Under the pieces are notes generated by a model, which searched no databases, was not told the origin of the DNA, and worked only from the letters and a program-made list of their open reading frames with translations. DNA of 64,000 nt, taken from NCBI GenBank assembly GCA_023426505.1, contig JAFAAP010000145.1, forward strand, positions 1-64,000. The letters run 5' to 3'. The stretch is from Pseudomonadota bacterium. Its GTDB lineage: Bacteria > Pseudomonadota > Alphaproteobacteria > Rhizobiales > Beijerinckiaceae. This document shows positions 1 to 7,869 of the stretch, in pieces. A program made the position numbers and the translations under genes. The number at the start of each line of letters is the position of its first letter. Position 1 is the first letter of the stretch.

Positions 1-165
1 GTACAGCTTCGCGGCCGCCTCGATCTGCCGCCCCGTCGAGGCGAAGGGCCCCGTCATCGGCAGGATCAGGCCGATCTTCACCGTTTCCTGCGCCCATGCG
101 AAGCCTGTGCTGAGCGAAAGCGCAAGCGCGGCTGCGCCCGCCTTCAGAACCGTCCGTCGTTTCAT
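1..165 (-). CDS. ABC transporter substrate-binding protein, N-terminal part
   Basis: Only the first 55 codons are in the window; the gene runs off the left edge. It begins MKRRTVLKAGAAALALS, a twin-arginine-like signal peptide ending AWAQ, followed by ETVKIGLILPMTGPFASTG, the typical mature start of branched-chain-amino-acid type (Peripla_BP_6, LivJ-like) binding proteins. It would bind a small acid in the periplasm for an ABC importer. It is the last visible gene of the minus-strand operon headed by the vanAB-like genes, 69 bp after the YCII gene, so an aromatic acid ligand is a reasonable inference. The ligand cannot be read from the sequence. Confidence 0.85.
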   Translation of the reverse strand, partial: MKRRTVLKAGAAALALSLSTGFAWAQETVKIGLILPMTGPFASTGRQIEAAAKLY

Positions 166-234
166 GCGTCTCCTCCTGTGGATGTTCCCTCGGCTCGGGC
201 TCTCCAGCGGCCCGGTTTCCGTTTCTTTTCGAAG

Positions 235-549
235 CTAGCGCGTCATCGGGTCGATCCGATGCGCCTGGAAGCGGGATGCGAGCGCCGTGATCTCGATGGA
301 TTCCACGAGGCCGTTGAGCGCGTAAGGGTCGTTCTCGGCAAAGGCCTGGGCGGCCTCGCGGGTGGGCGCCTCGAGCACGCCGAAATTGCCGATCGGCGTC
401 TCGCCGTCGTCCTCGGTCAGGGCGCTGCCGATCAGCACCTTCGCGAGCCCGCCGCCGCCGGTGGCCACGTGCTGGCGGTGCGCGTCCCGGTGGCGTTCGC
501 GCAGGTCGGCGGCGTTCGCCCGGTGGCGGCAGATCATGAGCCAGTACAT
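235..549 (-). CDS. YCII-related domain protein
   Basis: A 104-residue ferredoxin-fold protein of the YciI/YCII family. The family signature His/Asp pair is plausible here as H24 or H27 and D74 in the motif ENDPY. The start ATG lies 4 nt after the stop of the LigB-like gene, so translation is probably coupled. Family members are small, poorly characterised enzymes; some act as dehalogenases or muconolactone-isomerase-like proteins in aromatic pathways. In this operon a role on a ring-cleavage product is an inference from position only. Confidence 0.85.
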   Translation of the reverse strand: MYWLMICRHRANAADLRERHRDAHRQHVATGGGGLAKVLIGSALTEDDGETPIGNFGVLEAPTREAAQAFAENDPYALNGLVESIEITALASRFQAHRIDPMTR

Positions 550-553
550 GGGA

Positions 554-1420
554 TCACGCCGCCGCGGCCGGAGCGGCCGCTTCCTTGTTTTCCATCACGA
601 TCATGCCGGCGCCCGTCATGGAGGCCGGCACGAAATAGTGCTTGTGCCGCACCACCACGTCCCGGTCCATGGCGCCGCGCATCACGAGCCACATCATCAG
701 CTCGGCGCCCTCGCTGCCGAACATCTCCACGTATTGCTCGCGCGACATGGCCGCGAGCTTGTCGGGGTCGTCGGCGATGTCCTTCAGGAACGCCTGGTCG
801 GCCTCCGGATTGACGAAGCCGGCGCGTGCGCCCTGGAGCTGGTGCGAGAGCCCGCCCGTGCCGAGGATCACGAAGCGCTCGTCGCTGTCGTAGCTCTCGA
901 TCGCCCGACGGAGCACGCGGCCCATCTCGTAGCAGCGGCTCGGAAGCGGAATCGGGTACTGGATCACGTTGACGAAGATCGGCACCACTCTCACGGGCCA
1001 TTCCGTCGGGCGGCCCCAGAACAGCTCCATCGGCACCTGCAGGCCGTGATCGACCTCGATCTCCTGGCAGATCATCGGGTCGAACCGGTTCTCCACCAGC
1101 GTGTCGATGAAGTGCCACGAGAAGTCGACGTCGCCCTTGAACGGCGGAATCGGACGCGGCCCCCATCCCTCGTCGACAGGGCGGTATTCCTCGGCGCACC
1201 CGATCGCGAAGGTCGGCACCTTGTCGAGGAAGAAGGTGTTGCCGTGATCGTTGAAGATGACGACGGCGACATCGGGTCTGTGCTCCTTCACCCAGTCCTG
1301 ACCGGGGATGTAGCCGTCGAAGAAGGGCTTCCAGTCCGGCGTGTCGCGCAGGCCCTTGTCGAGCGCCGCCGTGATCGAGGGAACGTGCGATGTCCCCAGA
1401 CCTCCGATGAGTTTTGCCAT
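554..1420 (-). CDS. class III extradiol dioxygenase, LigB-like catalytic subunit
   Basis: 288 residues of the LigB superfamily, which uses Fe(II) to cleave protocatechuate, gallate or similar catechols beside the hydroxyls. Expected ligands are present: H12 (LGTSH), H59 (FNDHGN) and E240 (SEGAE); the catalytic His is H193 (GGLSHQ). The gene starts 2 nt after the LigA-like stop, so the two subunits are coupled. With a VanAB-like demethylase in the same operon, vanillate to protocatechuate to 4,5-cleavage is the simplest pathway. Gallate or methylgallate cleavage is the main alternative. The tail ends in an alanine-rich stretch. Confidence 0.9.
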   Translation of the reverse strand: MAKLIGGLGTSHVPSITAALDKGLRDTPDWKPFFDGYIPGQDWVKEHRPDVAVVIFNDHGNTFFLDKVPTFAIGCAEEYRPVDEGWGPRPIPPFKGDVDFSWHFIDTLVENRFDPMICQEIEVDHGLQVPMELFWGRPTEWPVRVVPIFVNVIQYPIPLPSRCYEMGRVLRRAIESYDSDERFVILGTGGLSHQLQGARAGFVNPEADQAFLKDIADDPDKLAAMSREQYVEMFGSEGAELMMWLVMRGAMDRDVVVRHKHYFVPASMTGAGMIVMENKEAAAPAAAA

Positions 1421-1422
1421 GG

Positions 1423-1773
1423 CTATTTCTTCCCTAAGCGATCGCGCAGGAAGTCCGCGTGGTCCATTCCTGCCTGATGGGCGCCGATCTCGGTGATGCG
1501 GACCGGGTCGACGGCGGAGATCTTGAGAATGAAGAACAGGTTTCCGCCGAGCCGCACCATCTCGCGCCAGTTGCGCGACATCACCGCCTCCTTCTCCTCG
1601 GGCGTGAGGCCGAAGCGGTCGAGATAGGCGCCCTCGTCCTGGCGGAACGCCTCCCGGTTTTCAGGCTTGCTCAAGCCCATGGCCATCTTGTTGATGCGGT
1701 ATCCCGCCAGCGAGCGCTTGCGGTCGAAGAGCGGCGTATCCGGAATGCGGTCCGATGCGTCTTTGTCGTCCAT
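1423..1773 (-). CDS. extradiol dioxygenase small subunit, LigA-like
   Basis: A 116-residue helical protein matching the alpha subunit of protocatechuate 4,5-dioxygenase (motifs RINKMAMGLSKPENR, GLTPEEKEAV and the conserved GGNLFFILK). It caps the active site of the LigB partner. I chose the ATG at 1773 because GGGGAGGTG lies about 6 nt upstream; the GTG at 1782 falls inside that ribosome site. The preceding hydrolase stops at 1779, just ahead of this start, so the genes are tightly packed. Confidence 0.9.
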   Translation of the reverse strand: MDDKDASDRIPDTPLFDRKRSLAGYRINKMAMGLSKPENREAFRQDEGAYLDRFGLTPEEKEAVMSRNWREMVRLGGNLFFILKISAVDPVRITEIGAHQAGMDHADFLRDRLGKK

Positions 1774-1778
1774 GCGTG

Positions 1779-2522
1779 TCACCTCCCCGATGCGGCCCGC
1801 GGGGCGCCCGCATTCTCGTTCTTGAACCCCAGCCAGCGCAGCAGCGCCTGCGAGACCTGCTCGGGCTGCTCCACGAGCGACATGTGTCCGCTGTCCTCGA
1901 TGACCACGAGCTCCGCGTTCGGCAGAGCGGCGGCGATCTCCTCGTGCTGCGCGAGCGGGCTCCAGCGGTCCTGGCGGCCGACCATGACGAGGGTCGGGCA
2001 GGCGATGCCGGAGAGATAAGCCCGGGCATCCGGCCTGTTGAGGAGCGCCCGGATCTGGCGCTGGTGCTGCTCCGGCGTGGCGCGCAGGACCATGGCTTTC
2101 AGCGGCTCCATGAGCGCCCGGTCGGCGACGCGATCCTCATGCACCATGGGCGGCAGCCATTTCTCCGCCAGGGCTCCCATGCCCTGCGCGAAGGCGAGGT
2201 CGACGAGCACCTGCCGGTTCGCCTCCTCGCCCTCCCGGCGCGGATGGATGCCGGTATCGATCAGGACGAGGCGCTCGACGCGCTCTTGCGCGAGACGGGC
2301 CATCTCCATCGCGGCCCGAGCGCCCATGGAATGGCCGATCACCGTGACGGGACCGTCCGCAAGACCCAAGGCCGAGCGGGCCATGCCTTCGATGGAATCG
2401 TGCCGCGAGAAATCCACCACGACCACGTCCGCGTGAGGCCTCAGGGCTTCGACCTGCGCGGCCCAGATGCTGGCGTCGCAGAGGAGCCCCGGCAGGAGAA
2501 TGATGGTCGGTCGCTTGCTCAT
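1779..2522 (-). CDS. alpha/beta hydrolase
   Basis: 247 residues with an alpha/beta-hydrolase fold: an oxyanion region LLPGLLCDASIW, nucleophile elbow GHSMG, acid in VGRQDRWSP and catalytic His in DSGHMS. It lies between the GntR regulator and the LigA-like gene. It could hydrolyse an ester precursor or a ring-cleavage product; LigI, the usual lactonase of the protocatechuate 4,5-pathway, is an amidohydrolase, so this is not that enzyme. The start at 2522 was preferred to an upstream in-frame one because the longer N-terminus has no family character and would overlap the gntR end. Confidence 0.85.
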   Translation of the reverse strand: MSKRPTIILLPGLLCDASIWAAQVEALRPHADVVVVDFSRHDSIEGMARSALGLADGPVTVIGHSMGARAAMEMARLAQERVERLVLIDTGIHPRREGEEANRQVLVDLAFAQGMGALAEKWLPPMVHEDRVADRALMEPLKAMVLRATPEQHQRQIRALLNRPDARAYLSGIACPTLVMVGRQDRWSPLAQHEEIAAALPNAELVVIEDSGHMSLVEQPEQVSQALLRWLGFKNENAGAPRAASGR

Positions 2523-2544
2523 GGGTTCGTGCACATGGTTCCGA

Positions 2545-3303
2545 TTACGCGCGGACGCGCCTCCTGATGAGGGTGGCGCCCGGCACGAGATCGAAGATCC
2601 GCTGATTGGACAGAGCGAGTTCCAGGTTGCGGTGGGCGAGCCGCGCATGCTCGCGCATGATCGCCTCCGCGCGCCCGCTCTCCCGCCGCTCGATCGCGTT
2701 GAGGACGCAGCGGTGCTGGTCCTGCGCGACTGTCAGGATGTAGTGCGCCTCCGGGGCGTTCGACTGCGCCTCAACGAAGGCGCTGGGCGACGCGAAGGGC
2801 AGCGCGCTCGCCCGTTCGAGCTGCCGCGCCAGGGCCTGGCTCCCGGCGAGATCGATCAGGAAGGCGTGAAACTGCGCGTTCAGCTCCACGTATCGCGAGA
2901 TCGCGTCCACGTCGAAGGCCTCGCGCCGCACCACCTCGTCGATGGCGTCGAGATAGGCTGACGCCGTCTGGAGATCCGTGCGGCTGGCGCCGCGCTCGGC
3001 GGCCAACCGCGCCGCCAGCCCTTCGAGCGTGCCGCGGATCTCGATGGCCTCGAACACCTCGCGCTCGGAGAACGCCCGCACCGCGAACCCGCCGGACGGA
3101 ATGGCTTCGAGCAGCCCCTCCTCCTCCAGCCGCACCAGCGCCATGCGCACCGGCGTGCGCGAGACGCCGAGCCTGTCCACCATCTGGAGTTCGGAGACGC
3201 GCTCGCCCGGGCTCAAGGATCCCGTGAGGATGAGGTCGCGCAGGGCGAGCTGCGCCTTCACGGTCTGGGACACGGCCCGTTCGCCGCCCTTCTCAGCCAC
3301 CAT
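2545..3303 (-). CDS. GntR family regulator (FCD subfamily), VanR-like
   Basis: 252 residues: winged helix at about 10-75 (LSPGERVSELQMVDRLGVSRTPVR is the recognition region) and a C-terminal FCD helical effector domain with the metal/ligand histidines in QFHAFL, DQHRC and EHARLAH. FCD regulators usually repress catabolic operons and release DNA on binding an organic acid. It is encoded within the operon, between the vanB-like gene and the hydrolase. The two TGTATACA palindromes upstream of the first gene are the obvious operator candidates. Vanillate or protocatechuate as effector is inferred. Confidence 0.88.
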   Translation of the reverse strand: MVAEKGGERAVSQTVKAQLALRDLILTGSLSPGERVSELQMVDRLGVSRTPVRMALVRLEEEGLLEAIPSGGFAVRAFSEREVFEAIEIRGTLEGLAARLAAERGASRTDLQTASAYLDAIDEVVRREAFDVDAISRYVELNAQFHAFLIDLAGSQALARQLERASALPFASPSAFVEAQSNAPEAHYILTVAQDQHRCVLNAIERRESGRAEAIMREHARLAHRNLELALSNQRIFDLVPGATLIRRRVRA

Positions 3304-3384
3304 GGGAGCCCCCGTTCGTCATGCGCTCCAGCCGTGCGATGGCGCGCCGGTGATGAACGCTGCGGCTGGTGCGGGATCGGGACA

Positions 3385-4359
3385 TTAGGCGGCCCTGTCC
3401 GCGGTGTCGATGGTGATGCTGCCGCCGGCGACCCGGGACACGCAGGTGCAGAGCTTCGCGTTCGCGGCCTTTTCCTCGTCGCTGAAGAAGACGTCGCGGT
3501 GATCGACGGTCCCGTCCGTCTCCAGGATCGGCAGCGCGCACAGCCCGCATTCGCCGCGCCGGCAGTCGGAGATCATGCCGACGCCTGCTTCCTCCAGCGC
3601 ATCCAGCAGGGTTTTGTTCTGCGGAACCTCGATCTCCATGTGCAGCCGCGGGATTTTCACCCGGAAGGCTTCAGACGGGTAGCGCCCGCTGTTGCCGAAG
3701 GTCTCGAACCGCAATTGATCGACCGGACGGCCGCTCGCATGCCAGGAGCGCTTGGCGGCCTCCAGCATGCCGATGGGGCCGCAGACATAGAGTTCGCCGC
3801 CGGGCGCGAGACGGGCGATCTCCACGTCGAGATCGGCGCGCTGCCCCTCCTCGTCGACGAAGACCTGAAGGCGCTCGCCGAGGCGATCCTGCAGATCGTC
3901 GAGAAACGCGAAGTCCTGCCGGCGCCGGCAGGCATAAAGGAGCCGGACGTTGGCGTCCGCCTGCGCGAGGGCGAGCGCCATGGTGTAGATCGGCGTGATG
4001 CCGATGCCGCCCGCGAGCAGCAGGTATTCGGGCCGGCCGCGGCTGAGCTCGAAATGGTTGCCCGGCGTCGAGACGGTGAGCTTCGCGCCCGGCGCGAGGC
4101 TCCACATGTAGGCCGAGCCGCCGCGGGTGTCCCCCAACAGCTTTACGGCGATCCGATAGAACCCGTCCGCGCAGGGGCCGACGATCGAGTAGGAGCGCAC
4201 GTCCGCCCGGCCGCCGATGAGCACCGCGACGTTGATGTGGCTGCCCGGCGTCGGATGCACGAACTCGCCCTCCGGCTCGATTTCGAAGAGCCGGATGTCG
4301 GGCGTGAGATCCCGCACGCTCCTCAGGGTCGCACCGCCCCATTCGACAGGCTCGCTCAT
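3385..4359 (-). CDS. vanillate demethylase-type reductase (VanB-like)
   Basis: 324 residues with the order of phthalate-dioxygenase-reductase enzymes: flavin-binding barrel (RSYSI at 55-59), NAD domain (LLAGGIGITP near 114-123, YVCGP) and a C-terminal plant-type [2Fe-2S] domain with C266, C271, C274 and C304. It passes electrons from NAD(P)H to the Rieske oxygenase encoded 10 bp upstream. The true start is the ATG at 4359; an in-frame extension to 4461 overlaps the oxygenase gene and is low-complexity. Confidence 0.9.
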   Translation of the reverse strand: MSEPVEWGGATLRSVRDLTPDIRLFEIEPEGEFVHPTPGSHINVAVLIGGRADVRSYSIVGPCADGFYRIAVKLLGDTRGGSAYMWSLAPGAKLTVSTPGNHFELSRGRPEYLLLAGGIGITPIYTMALALAQADANVRLLYACRRRQDFAFLDDLQDRLGERLQVFVDEEGQRADLDVEIARLAPGGELYVCGPIGMLEAAKRSWHASGRPVDQLRFETFGNSGRYPSEAFRVKIPRLHMEIEVPQNKTLLDALEEAGVGMISDCRRGECGLCALPILETDGTVDHRDVFFSDEEKAANAKLCTCVSRVAGGSITIDTADRAA

Positions 4360-4369
4360 GGCCGGCGAC

Positions 4370-5446
4370 CTACTCGGCCGCCTGGCTGGGCACGTGCGGC
4401 CTCGGGTGCTCCTCGGCCAGCATCGCGTCGATGAGCTTGCGGGCCCACAGGGCGCCGGCATCGATGTTGAGGTTGTAGAACGGCATGCGCGGATTGCGGT
4501 CGATGGCCTTCTGCTGCGCCTCGAGCACTACGTGGTCCTGGTCGTAGACGCCCTTGCCCTCGTTCACGTGCGCCTTCTGGATGTCGCGCGAGAGCTGCTC
4601 GTCGTCGGTCCGGAAGGTGCGCGCGAAGTTCCAGAAATAGTGGCAGGTCTTCTCGGTCGCCGGCGTGATCGCCGCCAGGAACGCGCCGTTGACGCCCTGC
4701 GAGCGGTCGCCTTCCGGCGCGCCCGTGCCGGTGACGGCGACGCCGACGTCGCCCACCACGGTGGACGGAGCCTGGAAGTAGATGATCTGCCAGCGGTCCA
4801 CGTGCTCGCCCGGGCGGTTGAGCTGCTTGGCCCAGAAGGGCGGCGGCTCGATGCCGATCATCCAGCGGGTCACGGTGGCGGTCCGCTCCGTGTGGGTCAC
4901 GTCGAAGGGCGCGCTGGTGATGGCCTCGTCACCGATGCTGCCCGCATGGACGTAGGTCTCGTGGGTCAGGTCCATGAGGTTGTCGATCACGAGCCGGTAG
5001 TCGCAGCCGAGATCGTAGAAGGTGCCGCCCTCCCCGACCCAATCGGTGCCGTCGTTCCAGTGGAAATCAGGGATCTTGGCCGGGTCCGCGAGCGCCGGAT
5101 CGCCCGGCCAGAGCCAGACGAGACGATGGCGCTCGACGACCGGATAGGCGCGAACGCAAGCCGAAGGATTGATGGTCTTCTGGGCCGGCATGTAGGTGCA
5201 GCGCCCGGCGGCGTTGAAGACGAGGCCGTGATAGCCGCAGACCACCTCGTCGCCCTTGAGGTGTCCCATGGAGAGCGGGAGCAGGCGGTGCCAGCAGGCA
5301 TCCTCCAGCGCCGTGACTTGGCCGTCGGTGCGCCGGTAGAGCACGACGTCATGCTCGCAGATGGTCTTGGCCGCGAGCTCGTGCTTGATCTCGTGGCTCC
5401 AGGCGGCGGCGTACCAGGCGTTCAGGGGAAATGGCTTGGCGTCCAT
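4370..5446 (-). CDS. Rieske aromatic oxygenase, vanillate O-demethylase-like (VanA)
   Basis: 358 residues, the usual VanA length. The N-terminal Rieske cluster has C51-x-H53 and C70-x2-H73; the mononuclear iron site is in DLTHETYVH (H162, H167). The family demethylates vanillate to protocatechuate with formaldehyde release, although related oxygenases accept other methoxy or carboxylated rings. It is the first gene of an eight-gene minus-strand operon and is followed by its reductase. Substrate assignment rests on similarity to VanA and on the downstream LigAB pair. Confidence 0.82.
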   Translation of the reverse strand: MDAKPFPLNAWYAAAWSHEIKHELAAKTICEHDVVLYRRTDGQVTALEDACWHRLLPLSMGHLKGDEVVCGYHGLVFNAAGRCTYMPAQKTINPSACVRAYPVVERHRLVWLWPGDPALADPAKIPDFHWNDGTDWVGEGGTFYDLGCDYRLVIDNLMDLTHETYVHAGSIGDEAITSAPFDVTHTERTATVTRWMIGIEPPPFWAKQLNRPGEHVDRWQIIYFQAPSTVVGDVGVAVTGTGAPEGDRSQGVNGAFLAAITPATEKTCHYFWNFARTFRTDDEQLSRDIQKAHVNEGKGVYDQDHVVLEAQQKAIDRNPRMPFYNLNIDAGALWARKLIDAMLAEEHPRPHVPSQAAE

Positions 5447-5472
5447 GTTTGTTTCCTCCGTTGGGGACAGAG

Positions 5473-5480
5473 TGTATACA
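5473..5480. promoter_or_regulatory. candidate GntR operator, proximal
   Basis: TGTATACA, a perfect 8-bp palindrome 27 bp upstream of the vanA-like start. The same core recurs at 5559-5566, 86 bp away centre to centre. FCD-type GntR proteins commonly bind T-G-T-N2-A-C-A sites, and the operon encodes one such protein. A site so close to the start codon would block transcription. Confidence 0.6.
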
Positions 5481-5519
5481 GGCCTTCCCTTGCGGCAAGC
5501 CTACTCGCCCGCAAAATCG

Positions 5520-5536
5520 TTGCTGCGCCGCAGCAA
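5520..5536. promoter_or_regulatory. inverted repeat between the two TGTATACA sites
   Basis: Eight-base perfect arms TTGCTGCG and CGCAGCAA around a single C. It lies between the two putative GntR operators, 75 bp from the vanA-like start, where an activator or a second regulator could sit. Function unknown. Confidence 0.4.
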
Positions 5537-5556
5537 TGGAGGCGGATATGGGGTCT

Positions 5557-5568
5557 TATGTATACATA
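5557..5568. promoter_or_regulatory. candidate GntR operator, distal
   Basis: TATGTATACATA, a 12-bp perfect palindrome with the same TGTATACA core as the proximal site. Two spaced copies of an identical AT-rich palindrome in this GC-rich sequence are unlikely by chance and could support looping repression. Confidence 0.6.
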
Positions 5569-5705
5569 GTCCTGGGATAGGAGTGTCTCGGTCTCTGCGG
5601 CTCAAGGAAGAGACCGCCCGCCTGCTCGAGCAGAAGGCCGCCTGAGCGGCGATCTTGGGAGAGGCCGCCACGGGTCCGTCGGCGGCGCTTCCGGGCGCGG
5701 GGCGC

Positions 5706-6800
5706 CTAGGTCCGGCGCCGCACCAGGGCGAAGACCGGCGCCGCCCCGATCATGACGAGGAAGACCCGGATGATGTGATGGGCCGCCACGAAGGCGACCT
5801 CGATGCCGAGCGAGAGCGCCACAAGGCTCATCTCCGCGAGACCGCCGGGCGAGTAGGCGAGCAGCAGGGTCACCTCGCTGTAGGACGAGAGGCGGCTCAC
5901 GCCCGCCGCGGACGCGAAGGTGATGGTGAGCAGGAGGATCGTCGATCCGAGCGACAGCACGAGAATGCGCAGGATCTCCCGGGGCAGGATGCCGGCGAAC
6001 CGGCAGCCGATGGTGGTGCCGAGCACGAGCTGCGCGGCGGTGACGATTTCCACGGCAGGCACGAAATGCGTCAGGCCCGAGATGTGGACGGCCGCACTGA
6101 CCAGCATCGGCCCGAGCAGAAGACGCGCGGGCAAGCGGAGAAAATGACCCGCAAGGCTGCCCACCAGGGCCGTGCCCAGGAGCCAGGCCTCCTCGGTCCA
6201 GGGCGTCTGCGTGATCGACACGCCGAATTGCGGCCGCGCCCCGACGACGACGCCGCTGGTCAGCCAGATCAGGAACGGCAGAGTGAGCACCACGAGGAGG
6301 ACGCGGGCCGAATGGACGAGCGCGATCAGGCGGGGATCGCCGCCCTTGTCCTCTCCGACGATCACCATCTCGACGAGCCCGCCGGGCATCCCGGAGAAAT
6401 AGGCGGTCGGCATGTCGAAGCCCGCCACCCGGCGGAAATAGAGCACGCAGGCGGCGCCGCTCACGGCCACGAAGGCCATCAGGCCCAGGATCGTCGGCAG
6501 CCAGTGGGTGGCGCTCTCGACGACCTGGGGCGTGAAGCCTGCGCCCAGCATTACGCCGATGATCATCGTCATCGGCGGCCGCACCGTTCCGGGCGCCTTA
6601 ATGGGTGCCCGCAGGAGCGCCGCCAGGGTGCAGGCCGTCATGGAGCCGAGCATCCACGGCAGCGGCAGGCTCAAGCGGAGGAAGATCCAGCCGCCGAGGG
6701 CGCCGATCAGCAGGGCCGCCAGGAAGCGGCCGTAGGGGAACACGGAGGGCTTGAGGCTCCTGAACCAGTTCCGGCACGACGCGGCGAGTTCGGAGACCAT
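5706..6800 (-). CDS. AbrB-family integral membrane protein (PF05145)
   Basis: 364 residues, nearly all hydrophobic, with ten or so transmembrane segments. Two related halves carry the family motifs FSGMPGGLVEMV and YSPGGLAEMSLVAL. Databases often mislabel this family as ammonia monooxygenase or transcriptional regulator; it is a membrane protein, probably a small-molecule transporter. It starts 34 bp after the MipA-like gene on the same strand. No substrate can be inferred. Confidence 0.85.
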   Translation of the reverse strand: MVSELAASCRNWFRSLKPSVFPYGRFLAALLIGALGGWIFLRLSLPLPWMLGSMTACTLAALLRAPIKAPGTVRPPMTMIIGVMLGAGFTPQVVESATHWLPTILGLMAFVAVSGAACVLYFRRVAGFDMPTAYFSGMPGGLVEMVIVGEDKGGDPRLIALVHSARVLLVVLTLPFLIWLTSGVVVGARPQFGVSITQTPWTEEAWLLGTALVGSLAGHFLRLPARLLLGPMLVSAAVHISGLTHFVPAVEIVTAAQLVLGTTIGCRFAGILPREILRILVLSLGSTILLLTITFASAAGVSRLSSYSEVTLLLAYSPGGLAEMSLVALSLGIEVAFVAAHHIIRVFLVMIGAAPVFALVRRRT

Positions 6801-6834
6801 CGTTCCTCAGCTCCGGCAGGGCCGGGGCCGGCCC

Positions 6835-7665
6835 CTAAAATCCGGTGAAGCCGGTGTCGAACGAGTAGGAGACCGTCAGGCCGAGGCCGAACTGGTTCTC
6901 GTCGCCGAAGCGCTTGACGATCGGGCTGTCGGCGGCATCGCCCACGAGGCGCTTGTAGGTCACGAAGGCGGTGGTCGACCATTGCGGCGACCATTCGTAG
7001 GTCACGCCGGTGGTCAGGCCGACCGAGGTGAGGCCGCCGGACGGACGATAGGGAACGACCTGGCCGTTGATCGCCGCCTCGAGCGGCGTCACGCCGAAAT
7101 AGGTCCGGGTGAACTCGCTGTCGCCCAGCGCCAGGCGCGGGCCGACCGAGACCGTGAAGGCCCCGAAGCGCTGGACGAGGTCGAGGCCGAGATCGGCCAC
7201 GAAGCCTTCATGGCCGCCGACGCCGCGGCGCAGCTCGGCGCGGGCGCGCAGGAACTCCACCGGCCAGTACTCGACAAAGACGCCCGGCTCGACCGCCCAA
7301 TCGACTTTGGAGAGGCCGAAGAGGCGGCGGTCGTCCTGATAATAGCGTCCCCCCTGGAAGCGGCCCACGAAGCCGACCCGGACGGCCGATTCCTCCAGGA
7401 GCGAGAAGCTCAGGCCATCGTCCGGCGCGCTGAAGCGCTCGGGAGTGCCGGAGCGGCGGAAGCTGACCGACGGAAAGCCCACGACGCTGAAATCGTCCGC
7501 GCCCGGATAGGACGGCCCGACCCTCAGATTGCCCTTAATGGTGGCGATCCAGCTCGCGGAAGCGACGGGCGCCTGGGTGAAGAGCAGGTCCGCGGCCTGG
7601 GCCGGGGCGAGCGACGCGCCCATGGCGAGGAACGGCACGAGGGCAAAAATTCTGGAAAGGCGCAT
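6835..7665 (-). CDS. MipA/OmpV family outer membrane protein
   Basis: 276 residues. Signal peptide of about 24 residues ending AQA, then a beta-barrel pattern of alternating hydrophobic residues and a C-terminal phenylalanine, as in outer membrane proteins. The N-terminal mature part (NLRVGPSYPGADDFSVVGFP) is typical of MipA/OmpV scaffolding proteins. A much longer reading frame continues upstream but overlaps the opposite-strand oxidoreductase; the start at 7665 gives an exact signal peptide. Confidence 0.87.
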   Translation of the reverse strand: MRLSRIFALVPFLAMGASLAPAQAADLLFTQAPVASASWIATIKGNLRVGPSYPGADDFSVVGFPSVSFRRSGTPERFSAPDDGLSFSLLEESAVRVGFVGRFQGGRYYQDDRRLFGLSKVDWAVEPGVFVEYWPVEFLRARAELRRGVGGHEGFVADLGLDLVQRFGAFTVSVGPRLALGDSEFTRTYFGVTPLEAAINGQVVPYRPSGGLTSVGLTTGVTYEWSPQWSTTAFVTYKRLVGDAADSPIVKRFGDENQFGLGLTVSYSFDTGFTGF

Positions 7666-7869
7666 GTCGGTTCCTGCTTCGGCTGCGGTTGAGCCCTCGT
7701 GGCCGCAAAATTCCGTAAGGTCAAGCATGATCGGCGAAGCGGCGAGTGGTCCGCAAGGCCGGGAGACGCATCGATACACAATCCAGGTTTCCGATTTCTT
7801 TCCGCGCCCTCGCGCAGCGTCAGGGCAGGCGCTATAGGCAGATGCATCGCAGCAGGAGAACACGCGGTC

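Noticed and set aside
3304..3384. A short gene between the reductase and the regulator
   Set aside because: Only 81 bp, no ribosome site and no frame with protein character.
5706..6800. Ammonia monooxygenase or AbrB DNA-binding regulator
   Set aside because: The protein is an integral membrane protein with GLVEM/GLAEM repeats; those names are database carry-overs.
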